Below are positions 1-8,998 of a DNA stretch of 64,000 nt, piece after piece (positions within the stretch are counted from its first letter, which is position 1; each line of letters starts with the position of its first letter). Under the pieces are notes generated by a model that saw only the letters and a list, made by a program, of their open reading frames with translations, was not told the DNA's origin and did not search any database. The position numbers and the translations under genes were made by a program. This DNA is from Streptomyces tendae (GTDB lineage: Bacteria; Actinomycetota; Actinomycetes; Streptomycetales; Streptomycetaceae): assembly GCF_008632955.1 (NCBI RefSeq), contig NZ_CP043959.1, positions 5,518,001 to 5,582,000 on the forward strand. Direction: 5' to 3'.

Positions 1-152
1 ACTACAACATCTTCGCCATGGCCCTGTCCCTGGCCGGAAGCAGCACCGCCTCCAACGTCTTCCGCGAACTGGAGGGCGCGTACACCGAGTGGCCGTGGAC
101 GTACATGTCCGAACCGCAGAAGACGTACGCGCGCTTCCGCAAAGCCTTCTGA
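1..152 (+). CDS. C-terminal end of an unidentified protein (partial)
   Basis: An open frame enters from the left edge (codons begin at base 3) and stops at TGA 150-152. The 49 visible residues start YNIFAMALSLAG and end YARFRKAF. They are rich in aromatic residues and show no motif I recognise. Only 56 bases separate the stop from the Hsp90-family gene, on the same strand and with no hairpin between, so the two may be co-transcribed. Function is unknown because the gene is cut by the window edge. Confidence 0.6.
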   Translation, partial: YNIFAMALSLAGSSTASNVFRELEGAYTEWPWTYMSEPQKTYARFRKAF

Positions 153-208
153 GCCCCGGCTCGCCCTCTTCCGCCGCCCGTCGCACGCCTTCACACCCCG
201 GACCGCCG

Positions 209-2038
209 ATGACCCTGCCCGAGAACACCGCCGACCGCACCTTCCAGGTCGACCTGCGCGGCCTCGTCGACCTGCTCTCCCACCACCTCTACTCCAGCCC
301 CCGCGTCTATCTGCGCGAACTGATGCAGAACGCGGTGGACGCGCTCACCGCCCGGCACGCCCTCGAACCGGCCGCCCCCGCCGGCACCTTCGGCATCCGG
401 CTGTACGCCGACGCCGCCGTGGTGCGCGTCGAGGACGACGGCGTCGGCCTCACCGAGGCCGACGTGCACACCTTCCTGGCCACGATCGGCCGCAGCAGCA
501 AGCGCGCCGACGGGATCGCCGAGCAACGCGGCGACTTCATCGGGCAGTTCGGCATCGGCCTGCTGTCCTGTTTCCTCGTCGCGGACGAGATCCACGTGGT
601 CAGCCGGTCCGCCCGTACGCCCGACGCGCCCGCCGTGGAGTGGCGGGGACGCGGCGACGGCAGCTACACCGTGCGCACCCTGCCCGCCTCCGCCCGGCCC
701 CGGCCCGGCACCACGGTCACGCTGACCCCGCGCGCCGACGCCGGCGAGTGGACCCGGCCCGCGCGGGTGCGGTCCCTGGCCGGGCACTTCGGCTCGCTGC
801 TGCGCCACCCGGTGACCTTCGACGACGGCACCGGCCCCGCCGTCCCGGTCAACCCCGAGGCGGCGCCCTGGGCGCGGACGTACCCGACGCCGGGTGCCCG
901 CTCCCGCGCACTGGCCACGTACGGCGAGGAGGTGTTCGGCTTCGCCCCGCTGGACACCATCGAGCTGGACCTGCCGGCGGTGGGTCTCAAGGGCATCGCG
1001 TGCGTGCTGCCGGAGGCGGTGCCCGCCGGGCGCCGTCACGGCCACCGGGTGCACGTCAAGGGCATGCTGCTGTCGGAGCAGGCGGAGGAGATCCTGCCCG
1101 ACTGGGCGTTCTTCGTCCGCTGCGTCGTCGACGCGGAGAGCCTGCGCCCGACGGCGTCCCGCGAGTCCCTGTACGAGGACGACACCCTCGCCGCCGTCCG
1201 TGACGCGCTCGCCGAGAAGCTGCGCGCGTGGATCGCCCGCGTCGCCGCCAGCGACCCGGACCTGCTGCACCGCTTCCTCCAGGCGCACCATCTGTCGGTG
1301 AAGTCGCTCGCCGTGCACGACGACGAGATCCTGCGGATGCTGCTGCCGTGGCTGCCGTTCGAGACGACCGACGGCCACTGCACCCTGGACGAGTTCTCCC
1401 GCACCCACCGCACCGTGCTGGTGACGTCCAGCGTGGAGGAGTTCCGGCAGGTCGCGGCCATCGCGTCGGCCGCCGGGCTCGGCGTGGTCAACGGCGGCTA
1501 CACCTACGACCGCGAACTGGCGCACCGGCTGCCGGAGATCAGGCCCGAGGTGAGCGTCGCCGACCTCGACCCGGCGACCCTGACCGCGCACCTCGACCCG
1601 GTCGACCGGGAGACGGAACTGGCCGCCGCGGCCTACCTGGCGCTCGCCCGGGACGCCCTCGCGGTGTTCGACTGCGACGTGGCGCTGCGCGCCTTCCAGC
1701 CGGCGTCCGCGCCCGCCCTGCTCGTCGACAGCCGCGAGGCCCGGCACGAGCGCACCCGCTCCCGGCTCGCCCGTGAGCAGGAGGGCGGCCTGTGGGGCGA
1801 CATCCTCGGCGCCCTGCAGCAGGAGGCCCCTCGCGCGCAGCTGATCCTCAACCAGCTGAACCCGCTGGTGCGCACCGCCGTCGCGATCGACGAGCCCGAA
1901 CTGGCCCGCACCAGCGCGGAAGCCCTGTACGGGCAGGCCGCGCTGCTGTCCCGGCGCCCGCTCCGGCCCGCCGAGTCCAGCCTCATCAACCGCTCCTTCC
2001 TCGACCTTCTCGCCCACGCCCTGCGCAAGGACAGCTGA
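209..2038 (+). CDS. Hsp90-family ATPase (HtpG-like)
   Basis: A 609-residue protein of the Hsp90/HtpG chaperone family, close in length to E. coli HtpG (about 624). The N-terminal GHKL ATPase fold is clear: ELMQNAVDA around residues 37-45 (catalytic Glu and Asn), DDGVGL near 76-81, and GQFGIGLLS near 112-120 (glycine-rich lid). The middle and C-terminal regions are more divergent, and the stretch after about residue 380 does not look like standard HtpG. I start at ATG 209 (MTLPENTADR) because an upstream in-frame start at 89 would run into the preceding gene and adds a low-complexity leader unlike the family. The next gene, a TPR-like protein, starts two bases after the stop, so the pair is almost surely one operon. 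Role is inferred: an ATP-driven chaperone or remodelling ATPase in the cytosol, with the neighbour as possible co-factor. Confidence 0.85.
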   Translation: MTLPENTADRTFQVDLRGLVDLLSHHLYSSPRVYLRELMQNAVDALTARHALEPAAPAGTFGIRLYADAAVVRVEDDGVGLTEADVHTFLATIGRSSKRADGIAEQRGDFIGQFGIGLLSCFLVADEIHVVSRSARTPDAPAVEWRGRGDGSYTVRTLPASARPRPGTTVTLTPRADAGEWTRPARVRSLAGHFGSLLRHPVTFDDGTGPAVPVNPEAAPWARTYPTPGARSRALATYGEEVFGFAPLDTIELDLPAVGLKGIACVLPEAVPAGRRHGHRVHVKGMLLSEQAEEILPDWAFFVRCVVDAESLRPTASRESLYEDDTLAAVRDALAEKLRAWIARVAASDPDLLHRFLQAHHLSVKSLAVHDDEILRMLLPWLPFETTDGHCTLDEFSRTHRTVLVTSSVEEFRQVAAIASAAGLGVVNGGYTYDRELAHRLPEIRPEVSVADLDPATLTAHLDPVDRETELAAAAYLALARDALAVFDCDVALRAFQPASAPALLVDSREARHERTRSRLAREQEGGLWGDILGALQQEAPRAQLILNQLNPLVRTAVAIDEPELARTSAEALYGQAALLSRRPLRPAESSLINRSFLDLLAHALRKDS

Positions 2039-2040
2039 CG

Positions 2041-4992
2041 ATGCAGACCGCACCCCAGACCACCGACGAGCTGTACGAGGCGCTGCGGGAGAACGACCGG
2101 CGCCCCTACGGCCGCACCCGTACCGTCACCGCCGAGGAACTCGCCGAGGCGGCCGAACTGTTCGGCGAGCCGGTGCCGCTGATCCACGCCCTGCTGGAGC
2201 TCCAGGAGGCGTACACGTACGGCTCCGAGCCGCGGAAGTCGCCGGTCGTCTTCGCCCGGCTGCTGAACCTCTTCGACGAGCAGCCCGAGGTGTTCGACGA
2301 CCGGCTGCGCCACCAGCTCTTCTGGCGGTTCAAGTGGGTGGCCAACGCCCTGCGCTGCCTGCCCGAGGTGCCGCTGGCCAGTCTGCGCCAGTGGCAGACG
2401 GAGATGCGCGACCGCTACGAGAAGGCCGGGCTCGACCTCCAGCCGTACTACGGGCAGGCCTACCAGCTCGCCGCCCACGTCGGTGAGGACACCGCCCTCG
2501 CCTACGAGCTGTGGGCGGGCCGGACCCGCGGCATGCTCAGCGACTGCGAGGCGTGCGAGACCTGCGAGCGCGCCCTGTACCACCTGGCGGCGGGCGACGA
2601 CGAGCGGGCGCTGCGCGCCTGGGAGCCGGTGCTCGGCGGCGAGGAGTCCTGCCAGGAGGAGCCGGCCCGCTCCGTGTCGTACGCGCTGCTGCCGCTGCTG
2701 CGCGCCGGCCGCACCGACGAGGCGCGCCGGCTGCACCTGGCGGGGTACCGGGGCTGCCGCCGCAACCCCTCGACGGCCGGGGAGGTCGGCCGCCACCTGG
2801 AGTTCTGCGCGCTGACCGGCAACGAGGCGCGCGGCCTGGAACTGCTGGCGGAGAACCGCACCCTGTTCGAGGAGGTGGACTCGCCGCTGGCCCAGCTCGA
2901 CCTGCTCACCGGCGTGGAGGTGCTCCTCGCCCGGGTCGGGGCGCTGGGCCACGGGGAGCTGCCCGCCGCCGGGTTCCCCGGCCGGAGCTGGACGGTGGCG
3001 TCGCTGCGTGCCGAGGTGCGTCGGCGCGCCGACGACCTCGCCGCCCGCTTCGACGCCCGCAACGGCACGACGGCCCACACCGACCGCCGCGCGGCCCGTC
3101 TCGGCCGGGCGCCGCTGCTGGAGTCGCTGGAGCTGACCCTGCGGCCGCGCACCCTGGAGGACGTGGTCCCGGCGACCGCCCCGGCCGCGCCGGAGCCCGC
3201 CGAGGCGCTTCCCGAGGCGCCGGCCGAGCTGATCGGACGGGCGAGGGAGCTGGACGAGCAGGGTCATCCGGACGCGCACGCCTGCTGGGCCCGCCTGCGC
3301 GCCCTCACCACCGCCCCGGACTACGTCCACCCGGACGACCCCGAGGTGGGCCCGCTGGTGCGGCTGCGGGCGGACCTGCTGGAGGAGGAGGCCACGCTGG
3401 CGGACCGCAAGGACGCGCACGCCGACGCGGCGGCGCTGTACGAGGAGGCCGCGGGTCTGTACGAGGACGCGGGGCTCCCGGGCCACGCGGTGTTCGCCCG
3501 CGCGAGCGCGGTGCTGGCGGGGGCGCAGGTGGTTCCGCCGGGGGCGGCCGAGGAGGACGCCGATCCTGAGGCGCGGGCCGCCGCCCAGGTCGCGGTGTTC
3601 GCGCAGGCGCACGCGGAGCTGGTGCGGCTGCACGAGCAGGCGCCCGGGATCGCCCCGTACCTGGAGGCGCGGCTGCTGCGCCTGCGGGTGAGCGCCCGCG
3701 GCCTGCGGCTCCAGGCGTCCGGGGACAGGGAGCACGTGGCCCCGATCCTCGCCGAGGCGGAGCTGCTGTACGACTTCGCCACGCGGCACGGCCTCACCGG
3801 GCAGATCGCCGCCGCCCGGCTGCTGCGGGCCACCACCCACGCCATGGCCGGCGACCTGCCGACCGCGCTCGCGGAGGCGGACGGCCTGGTCGAGCTGCTG
3901 CGGACGGACGGTCCCGCCTGGCACCTGCCCCGCGCGCTGTCCCTGCGCGGCAAGATCCAGTTCGGCCTGGGGGACGCGGAGGCCGCCCACGCGAGCCTCA
4001 GCGAGGGGATACGGCTGGCCGCCGAGTGGCCCGCCGAGGCGGTCGACGTCCCGACCCTGCACGGCGAACTGGCGCAGGCCTGCATGGGCCTGGGCCGCCA
4101 CGACGAGGCGTTGCGCCATCTGACGCGGTCGGCGGAGCTGGAACTGCGGGCGGGCGCCCGGTTCGACGCGTTCTGCACCTACAGCAACGCCGCCCAGCTC
4201 AGCCTAGACCTGGGCCGGATCGAGGACTGCGTCGCGCTGCTCGACTCCCTGCTAGTGGAGCCGGACGTCGTCGACGGCGAGCTGGACGACCGGCTCGTCG
4301 CCCAGCTGCGGCTGACCCGCGCCCGCGCGCTGCGCGCCGGCGACGACCTCAAGGCCGCCACGGCGGAGTTCGTCGCCCTCGCGGCGGAGTCGGCGGGCTG
4401 GGACGACGACCCGGGGAGCCACGCCATGATCGCGGCGGAGACGGCCGTCCTGCTCGGTGAGGCGGGTGAGTTCGCCAAGGCGCGGGAGGCCGTGGACCAG
4501 GCGCTCGCGGCCCACGCCCGCGACCCGCGGTACGAGCTGGTCAGCAACGCCCTGCGGGAGCTGGCCCGGCTCCAGGCCCAGCAGCAGGGCCCCGAGGGCC
4601 TGACCGGCGCCCGCGTCTTCCTCGACGACGCCGGCCGGGTCGCCGACGCGGCCCGCGCCGTCGGCTTCGAGGCGCACGGCCGCTCCCTGGACACGGCCCT
4701 GGCCTACGAGCACGGGCGGATCAACGCGTACGCCGGTGCGTACGACGAGGCGCTGGCCGCGCTGGAGAAGGCCCTCGGGCTGCTCGGGGAGCCGGGTGCG
4801 GACGCCGACGTGGCCGGTGAGTGGGCGGAGTGCGTCCGCCTGGCCGGTGTCGTGGAGGGCGTCTACCTGGAGCGCGCCGCCCCGGCCCTCGCCCGGGTCG
4901 AGGCGGCGGCGGACCGCCTGACGGGCCTCGGCCACACCGAGGCGGCGGAGTCCCTGACGGGGCTGGCGGAACGGCTGCGCGACGGGGAGTGA
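2041..4992 (+). CDS. Large TPR-like helical repeat protein linked to Hsp90
   Basis: A 983-residue, Ala/Leu/Glu-rich protein built almost wholly of helical hairpins in the TPR style (for example A-LYEEAAGLYEDAGL near residues 465-480, and repeated A-x3-L-x6-A patterns to the C-terminus). No signal peptide or membrane segment is visible. A conserved-looking cysteine cluster stands at C169, C172, C175 and C204, which could bind metal. ATG 2041 follows the Hsp90 stop by two bases. TPR proteins commonly scaffold protein complexes, and in eukaryotes many Hsp90 co-chaperones carry TPRs. Here the partnership is inferred only from the tight gene pairing. A terminator follows at 5001-5037. Confidence 0.75.
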   Translation: MQTAPQTTDELYEALRENDRRPYGRTRTVTAEELAEAAELFGEPVPLIHALLELQEAYTYGSEPRKSPVVFARLLNLFDEQPEVFDDRLRHQLFWRFKWVANALRCLPEVPLASLRQWQTEMRDRYEKAGLDLQPYYGQAYQLAAHVGEDTALAYELWAGRTRGMLSDCEACETCERALYHLAAGDDERALRAWEPVLGGEESCQEEPARSVSYALLPLLRAGRTDEARRLHLAGYRGCRRNPSTAGEVGRHLEFCALTGNEARGLELLAENRTLFEEVDSPLAQLDLLTGVEVLLARVGALGHGELPAAGFPGRSWTVASLRAEVRRRADDLAARFDARNGTTAHTDRRAARLGRAPLLESLELTLRPRTLEDVVPATAPAAPEPAEALPEAPAELIGRARELDEQGHPDAHACWARLRALTTAPDYVHPDDPEVGPLVRLRADLLEEEATLADRKDAHADAAALYEEAAGLYEDAGLPGHAVFARASAVLAGAQVVPPGAAEEDADPEARAAAQVAVFAQAHAELVRLHEQAPGIAPYLEARLLRLRVSARGLRLQASGDREHVAPILAEAELLYDFATRHGLTGQIAAARLLRATTHAMAGDLPTALAEADGLVELLRTDGPAWHLPRALSLRGKIQFGLGDAEAAHASLSEGIRLAAEWPAEAVDVPTLHGELAQACMGLGRHDEALRHLTRSAELELRAGARFDAFCTYSNAAQLSLDLGRIEDCVALLDSLLVEPDVVDGELDDRLVAQLRLTRARALRAGDDLKAATAEFVALAAESAGWDDDPGSHAMIAAETAVLLGEAGEFAKAREAVDQALAAHARDPRYELVSNALRELARLQAQQQGPEGLTGARVFLDDAGRVADAARAVGFEAHGRSLDTALAYEHGRINAYAGAYDEALAALEKALGLLGEPGADADVAGEWAECVRLAGVVEGVYLERAAPALARVEAAADRLTGLGHTEAAESLTGLAERLRDGE

Positions 4993-5000
4993 GCGGTGCA

Positions 5001-5037
5001 GGTGCCGGGGTGGGGTCGTCTGTCCCTCCCCGGCACC
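5001..5037 (+). terminator. Hairpin terminator after the Hsp90-TPR operon
   Basis: GGTGCCGGGG (5001-5010) pairs perfectly with CCCCGGCACC (5028-5037), with a 17-base loop, nine bases after the TPR gene stop. There is no U-run, as is usual in Streptomyces. From here to 5395 I see no gene. That stretch holds the unusually T/A-containing leader and presumed promoter of the subtilase, but no promoter boxes I can place with confidence. Confidence 0.6.
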
Positions 5038-5395
5038 CGAAGGGAGCCGGGCGCCGTCCCGTCTCGCGATGCGGGACGAGCGGCCGCCCCGGCCCCGCGC
5101 GGTGACTGTGACGGTGATCTCGTTTACGGAGCGTATCTGCGCCTTTGATGACCTTGTGTCACTCCCGCTTTGTGGCACGGACGTTAACGCCCACCTGAAC
5201 CCCTTGTGCAATCCGCGTAGACAGATCAATCTTTCGCCTGGCGGCAGGACATGCGGAGCGCGGCCACAGCGCCCATGTTTGGCATGTCCCTGACAGACGC
5301 ACGTTCCGGTGACCCGGTGCGGACGTCCGCCGTGCGGCGCCTCATCCCCAGAGGCGCGACCCCCACACTCCCCACCTGTCGAGGAGAAACCTCAG

Positions 5396-6970
5396 ATGGC
5401 AGTGAAGCGAAACACCAGGCGCAAATCGATCGTCGGCGTCGGCGCGGTCGCCGCGGCGGCCCTGACGGGCGGTCTGTTCACCGCTCCCGCCGCGCACTCC
5501 GCCGAGTCCCCCAAGGGGACGATCGCCTACGCGGACGCGCCGAACGCGGTCGAGGGCAGCTACATCGTCACCCTGAAGTCGGGCACCAAGGCCACGTCCG
5601 CCCAGGGCAAGGGCCTGGCCAAGAAGTACGGTGCCGACGTCGAGCACACCTTCCGCGAGGCCGTCAACGGCTACACCGTCGAGGCCACCGAGGCCGAGGC
5701 CGCCGAGCTGGCCGCCGACCCGTCGGTCGCGCTGGTCGAGCAGAACCGCGCCTTCACCATCCAGGCGACGCAGACCAACCCGCCGTCCTGGGGCCTGGAC
5801 CGCATCGACCAGACCGCGCTGCCGCTCAGCGGGTCGTACACGTACGACGACACCGCCGGCCAGGGCGTCACCGCGTACATCATCGACACCGGTGTGCGCG
5901 TCTCCCACAGTGACTTCGGCGGCCGGGCCCGCAACGGCTACGACGCCGTGGACGGCGACAACGTCGCCCAGGACGGCAACGGCCACGGCACCCACGTCGC
6001 CGGCACCGTCGCGGGCAGCGCCTACGGTGTCGCGAAGAAGGCCGGCATCGTCGGCGTGCGCGTCCTCGACAACAACGGCTCCGGCACCACCGCCGGCGTG
6101 ATCGCGGGCGTCGACTGGGTCGCCGCCAACGCGGTGCTCCCGGCGGTCGCCAACATGTCGCTCGGCGGCGGCGCGAGCACCACGCTCGACAACGCGGTCC
6201 GCAACGCCATCGCGGCCGGCGTCACCTTCGCCGTGGCCGCGGGCAACGAGTCGACCACGGCGACCGGCTCCCCGGCCCGGGTGGCCGAGGCGATCACCGT
6301 CGGCGCGACCACCAGCACGGACGCCCGCGCCAGCTACTCCAACTACGGCTCGAACCTGGACATCTTCGCGCCGGGCTCGTCCATCACGTCGACCTGGAAC
6401 ACCAGCGACAGCGCCACCAACACCATCTCCGGCACGTCCATGGCCACCCCGCACGTGGCGGGCGCCGCGGCGCTGTACCTCGCGGACAACCCGTCGGCCA
6501 CCCCGGCGCAGGTCTCCTCCGCGCTGGTCGCGAACTCGGTCTCCGGCGCGGTCACCAGCCCCGGCACGGGCTCTCCGAACCGTCTGCTGTACGTCGGCGG
6601 CAACGGTGGCACGACCCCGCCCACCGGCAAGACGTTCACCAGCTCGACGCGGTACACGATCAGCGACCGGACGACGGTCGAGTCCCCCATCACCGTCACC
6701 GGTGTCTCGGGCAACGCCCCGTCGGCCCTCCAGGTCCCGGTGAACATCGTCCACACCTACATAGGTGACCTGACGGTCTCCCTGGTGGCCCCCGACGGGT
6801 CGGTCTACACCCTCAAGTCCTCCGGCACCGGCGGCTCCACGGACAACATCAACACCACGTACACCGTGAACGCCTCCTCGGAGACGGCCAACGGCACGTG
6901 GAAGCTGCGGGTCACCGACGGCTACGCCGGCGACACGGGCTACATCAGCAGCTGGGGCCTGACCTTCTGA
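5396..6970 (+). CDS. Secreted S8 subtilisin-like protease with P-domain
   Basis: A 524-residue extracellular serine protease. Order of parts: Sec-type signal peptide (1-36, ending AAHSA), inhibitor I9 propeptide (about 50-122, GSYIVTLKSG), S8 catalytic domain (about 130-400) and a C-terminal proprotein-convertase P-domain (about 412-524, IGDLTVSLVAPDG, ending GYISSWGLTF). The triad is visible: D164 in YIIDTGV, H197 in HGTHVAG and S348 in GTSMATPHVAG, with oxyanion Asn in AAGNES. ATG 5396 is chosen because GAGGAG lies eight bases upstream and the signal peptide begins directly with MAVKRNTRRK. The combination matches streptomycete extracellular kexin-like proteases. It is monocistronic, bounded by terminators on both sides. 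Confidence 0.93.
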   Translation: MAVKRNTRRKSIVGVGAVAAAALTGGLFTAPAAHSAESPKGTIAYADAPNAVEGSYIVTLKSGTKATSAQGKGLAKKYGADVEHTFREAVNGYTVEATEAEAAELAADPSVALVEQNRAFTIQATQTNPPSWGLDRIDQTALPLSGSYTYDDTAGQGVTAYIIDTGVRVSHSDFGGRARNGYDAVDGDNVAQDGNGHGTHVAGTVAGSAYGVAKKAGIVGVRVLDNNGSGTTAGVIAGVDWVAANAVLPAVANMSLGGGASTTLDNAVRNAIAAGVTFAVAAGNESTTATGSPARVAEAITVGATTSTDARASYSNYGSNLDIFAPGSSITSTWNTSDSATNTISGTSMATPHVAGAAALYLADNPSATPAQVSSALVANSVSGAVTSPGTGSPNRLLYVGGNGGTTPPTGKTFTSSTRYTISDRTTVESPITVTGVSGNAPSALQVPVNIVHTYIGDLTVSLVAPDGSVYTLKSSGTGGSTDNINTTYTVNASSETANGTWKLRVTDGYAGDTGYISSWGLTF

Positions 6971-6992
6971 TCCCCGCCTCAAGCACTCCGCT

Positions 6993-7025
6993 CCGCCCCG
7001 GCACGGGTTCACCGCGCCGGGGCGG
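6993..7025 (+). terminator. Hairpin terminator after the subtilase
   Basis: CCGCCCCGGC (6993-7002) pairs with GCCGGGGCGG (7016-7025) around a 13-base loop, 23 bases after the protease stop. This is a perfect ten-base stem without a U-tract. Confidence 0.6.
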
Positions 7026-7137
7026 TTCGCCCACCGCAGACCCGTTGCCCGATTCACCTCACCACGTGACCACGCTGCGCATACGATCCGCCACAGAACG
7101 GAACGAACGCCGCCGGGCGTTGAAGTGAGGTGCAGCC

Positions 7138-7986
7138 GTGGTCCATGTCCAGTCGCTCGACCCCACCGCGTCCCCGCTGGACTACTACGGCTGGGAACTG
7201 CGCCGCCAGCGCGAGGCGCACGGGCTGAAGCAGAGCCAGCTCGGGGAGATCATCTTCTGCACCGGGTCGCTGGTCGGCCAGATCGAGACCACGAAGAAGG
7301 TCCCCACCCGTGACTTCTCCGAACGCGTGGACGCGGCCCTCGGCACGGACGGCCTGTTCTCCCGCCTGATCGGCCTGGTCCTCCGCAGCCAACTCCCCAC
7401 GTGGTTCCAGCCGTACGCCGAGATGGAGGCGAAGGCGGCATACATCTCCACGTACCAGGCGCAGCTGGTGTACGGCTTGCTGCAGACGGAGGAGTACGCG
7501 CGTGCCGTCCTCGCCACCGGGACATCGGACGACCTGGAGGGCCTGGTCGGGGCACGGATGGAACGCCAGCGCGTTCTGGAACGGGAGCAGCCACCGCTGA
7601 CGTGCGTGGTACTGGACGAAGCGGTGCTGCTTCGACCGGTCGGCGGTCGCAAGGTCATGCGGCGGCAACTGGCGCACCTGTTGGAGGTCTCCGGACACCG
7701 GTGGACGCAGGTGCAGGTACTGCCGAACGAGGTCGGCGAACACGTCGGCCTGGCGGGTTCGTTCAACCTCCTTCGCTTCGACGACCACCCGGACGTGATC
7801 TACACGGAAGACGTCATCTCCGGTCATATGACAGCCAATCCGGAGACCATCAGGGAGGCCGCCCTCCGTTACGCTCGCTTGCAGGCTGCCGCACTCTCTG
7901 TGGAGGATTCGGCGGGACTGATCAGCCGCCTGATGGAGGAACGCTATGGACACCGCTCCCAGCCCGAGGAACAGCCAGTGGCGTAA
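7138..7986 (+). CDS. XRE-type DNA-binding regulator with DUF5753 (Scr1-like)
   Basis: A 282-residue cytosolic regulator. Residues about 16-70 form a helix-turn-helix (GWELRRQREAHGLKQSQLGEIIFCTGSLVGQIETTKKVP). The rest matches the DUF5753 domain (WFQPYAEMEAKAAYISTYQAQLVYGLLQTEEYARAVL). This family is greatly expanded in Streptomyces and is nearly always paired with a small DUF397 protein, as here: the next gene overlaps its 3' end by 41 bases. Start is GTG 7138. Such pairs include developmental regulators (for example BldB-associated or WhiJ-type), with the small partner thought to modulate the DNA-binding protein. The specific target is unknown. Confidence 0.88.
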   Translation: MVHVQSLDPTASPLDYYGWELRRQREAHGLKQSQLGEIIFCTGSLVGQIETTKKVPTRDFSERVDAALGTDGLFSRLIGLVLRSQLPTWFQPYAEMEAKAAYISTYQAQLVYGLLQTEEYARAVLATGTSDDLEGLVGARMERQRVLEREQPPLTCVVLDEAVLLRPVGGRKVMRRQLAHLLEVSGHRWTQVQVLPNEVGEHVGLAGSFNLLRFDDHPDVIYTEDVISGHMTANPETIREAALRYARLQAAALSVEDSAGLISRLMEERYGHRSQPEEQPVA

Positions 7987-8146
7987 GTCCAGCTACAGCG
8001 GAAACACCGGCGGCGACTGCGTCGAGGTCGACCTGACGGATGCCGCCGTGATCCCCGTGCGGGACAGCAAGAACCCCGCCGGTCCGGTCGTGACCGTTGG
8101 AGTCCCCGCCTGGCAGGCGTTCCTCGGCAGCCTGCGCCGGCACTGA
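7946..8146 (+). CDS. DUF397 small partner protein
   Basis: A 66-residue protein with the DUF397 signature WRKSSYSGNTGGDCVEV near residues 12-28 and the typical ending VPAWQAFLGSL. ATG 7946 lies inside the upstream regulator gene in another frame (41-base overlap), which implies translational coupling. DUF397 proteins accompany DUF5753 regulators and behave like the small component of a regulator or toxin-antitoxin-like pair. No catalytic motif is present. Confidence 0.9.
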   Translation: MDTAPSPRNSQWRKSSYSGNTGGDCVEVDLTDAAVIPVRDSKNPAGPVVTVGVPAWQAFLGSLRRH

Positions 8147-8251
8147 CGCGGATCTCCACGGCAGACTGTGCCGCATGGAGTTGATCGCGACGGGCCGGGA
8201 CCTCCGCCTCGAGTAAGCAGCCTGGCTCCGCCGACTCACGGACGGCGAAGG

Positions 8252-8998
8252 TCAGCTCCGCCTGGGGCCGAGGTGGCGGCGGAAGAAGCGGAGTGTGCTG
8301 TCCAGTTCGGTGGGCGGGATTTCGCCGTGTCGGCCGGGGTTGACGTGCAGCGACTTCTCCGGGGAGGCCAAGGCATCGAACAGGGCCAGGCTCTGGTCCC
8401 TCGGGACGCGTTCGTCGTCCCACTGCACCAGGAACTCCACCGGGACCGTGATCCGCGCTGCCGCCTCGGCCGACGCCGACGCCCCGCCCAGACCCAGGAC
8501 CGCCGCGCGGACCCGCGGCTCCGCCGCGACGAACGGGACGCCGAGTCCGCAGCCCAGCGAGACGCCCCAGTAGCCCACCGGGCCGGTACCCACGTGGTGG
8601 AGCCGCCGCACCGCGTCCAGGACCGCCCGCCATTCCGGCACGGTCCGCCGGGCCACGAGGGCCTGGAAGCCGGCGATCAGCGGCGCCAGTTCCTCGCCGG
8701 CCTCCACGCGGGCCTGGTTCTCGGTCGCGATCCGGTCGTACTCCTCGACCTTCGGCCGGTCGCCGTGGGCGGGCACGTCGACGGACACGGCGGCGAAACC
8801 GCACTCGGTCACCAAGCGGCGGGCAAGGGTGAGGATCTCGGGGGCCTTCTTGTGCCGGCCGCCCCCGTGTCCCAGGAGGACGAGCGGCAGCGGGGCGGTG
8901 GTGTCGCCTTCCGGCGTCCACAGAACGCCGGGAATGTCACCGAGTGCGAAGAGCTGTTCGCGGACGCCGCCGGACGACGCGTCGGAGAGGAAGCGCAT
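8252..8998 (-). CDS. Alpha/beta hydrolase (dienelactone-hydrolase-like)
   Basis: A 248-residue cytosolic hydrolase. LLGHGGGRHKK (about 41-51) is the oxyanion region, and GYWGVSLGCGLG (about 137-148) carries the nucleophile elbow G-V-S-L-G. Asp in QWDDERVP and His in NPGRHGE near the C-terminus complete a plausible triad. Substrate unknown: the fold covers esterases, peptidases and dienelactone hydrolases. It stands alone on the minus strand, its 3' end facing the DUF397 gene. Confidence 0.82.
   Translation of the reverse strand: MRFLSDASSGGVREQLFALGDIPGVLWTPEGDTTAPLPLVLLGHGGGRHKKAPEILTLARRLVTECGFAAVSVDVPAHGDRPKVEEYDRIATENQARVEAGEELAPLIAGFQALVARRTVPEWRAVLDAVRRLHHVGTGPVGYWGVSLGCGLGVPFVAAEPRVRAAVLGLGGASASAEAAARITVPVEFLVQWDDERVPRDQSLALFDALASPEKSLHVNPGRHGEIPPTELDSTLRFFRRHLGPRRS

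Noticed and set aside
89..208. Earlier start for the Hsp90 gene
   Set aside because: It would overlap the preceding partial gene and add 40 residues of Pro/Ser/Arg-rich sequence absent from the family.
191..2053. A 620-codon open frame on the minus strand opposite the Hsp90 gene
   Set aside because: It is a high-GC shadow frame: low-complexity Gly/Val/Arg/Asp composition, no ribosome site, and it lies exactly under a gene with clear ATPase motifs.
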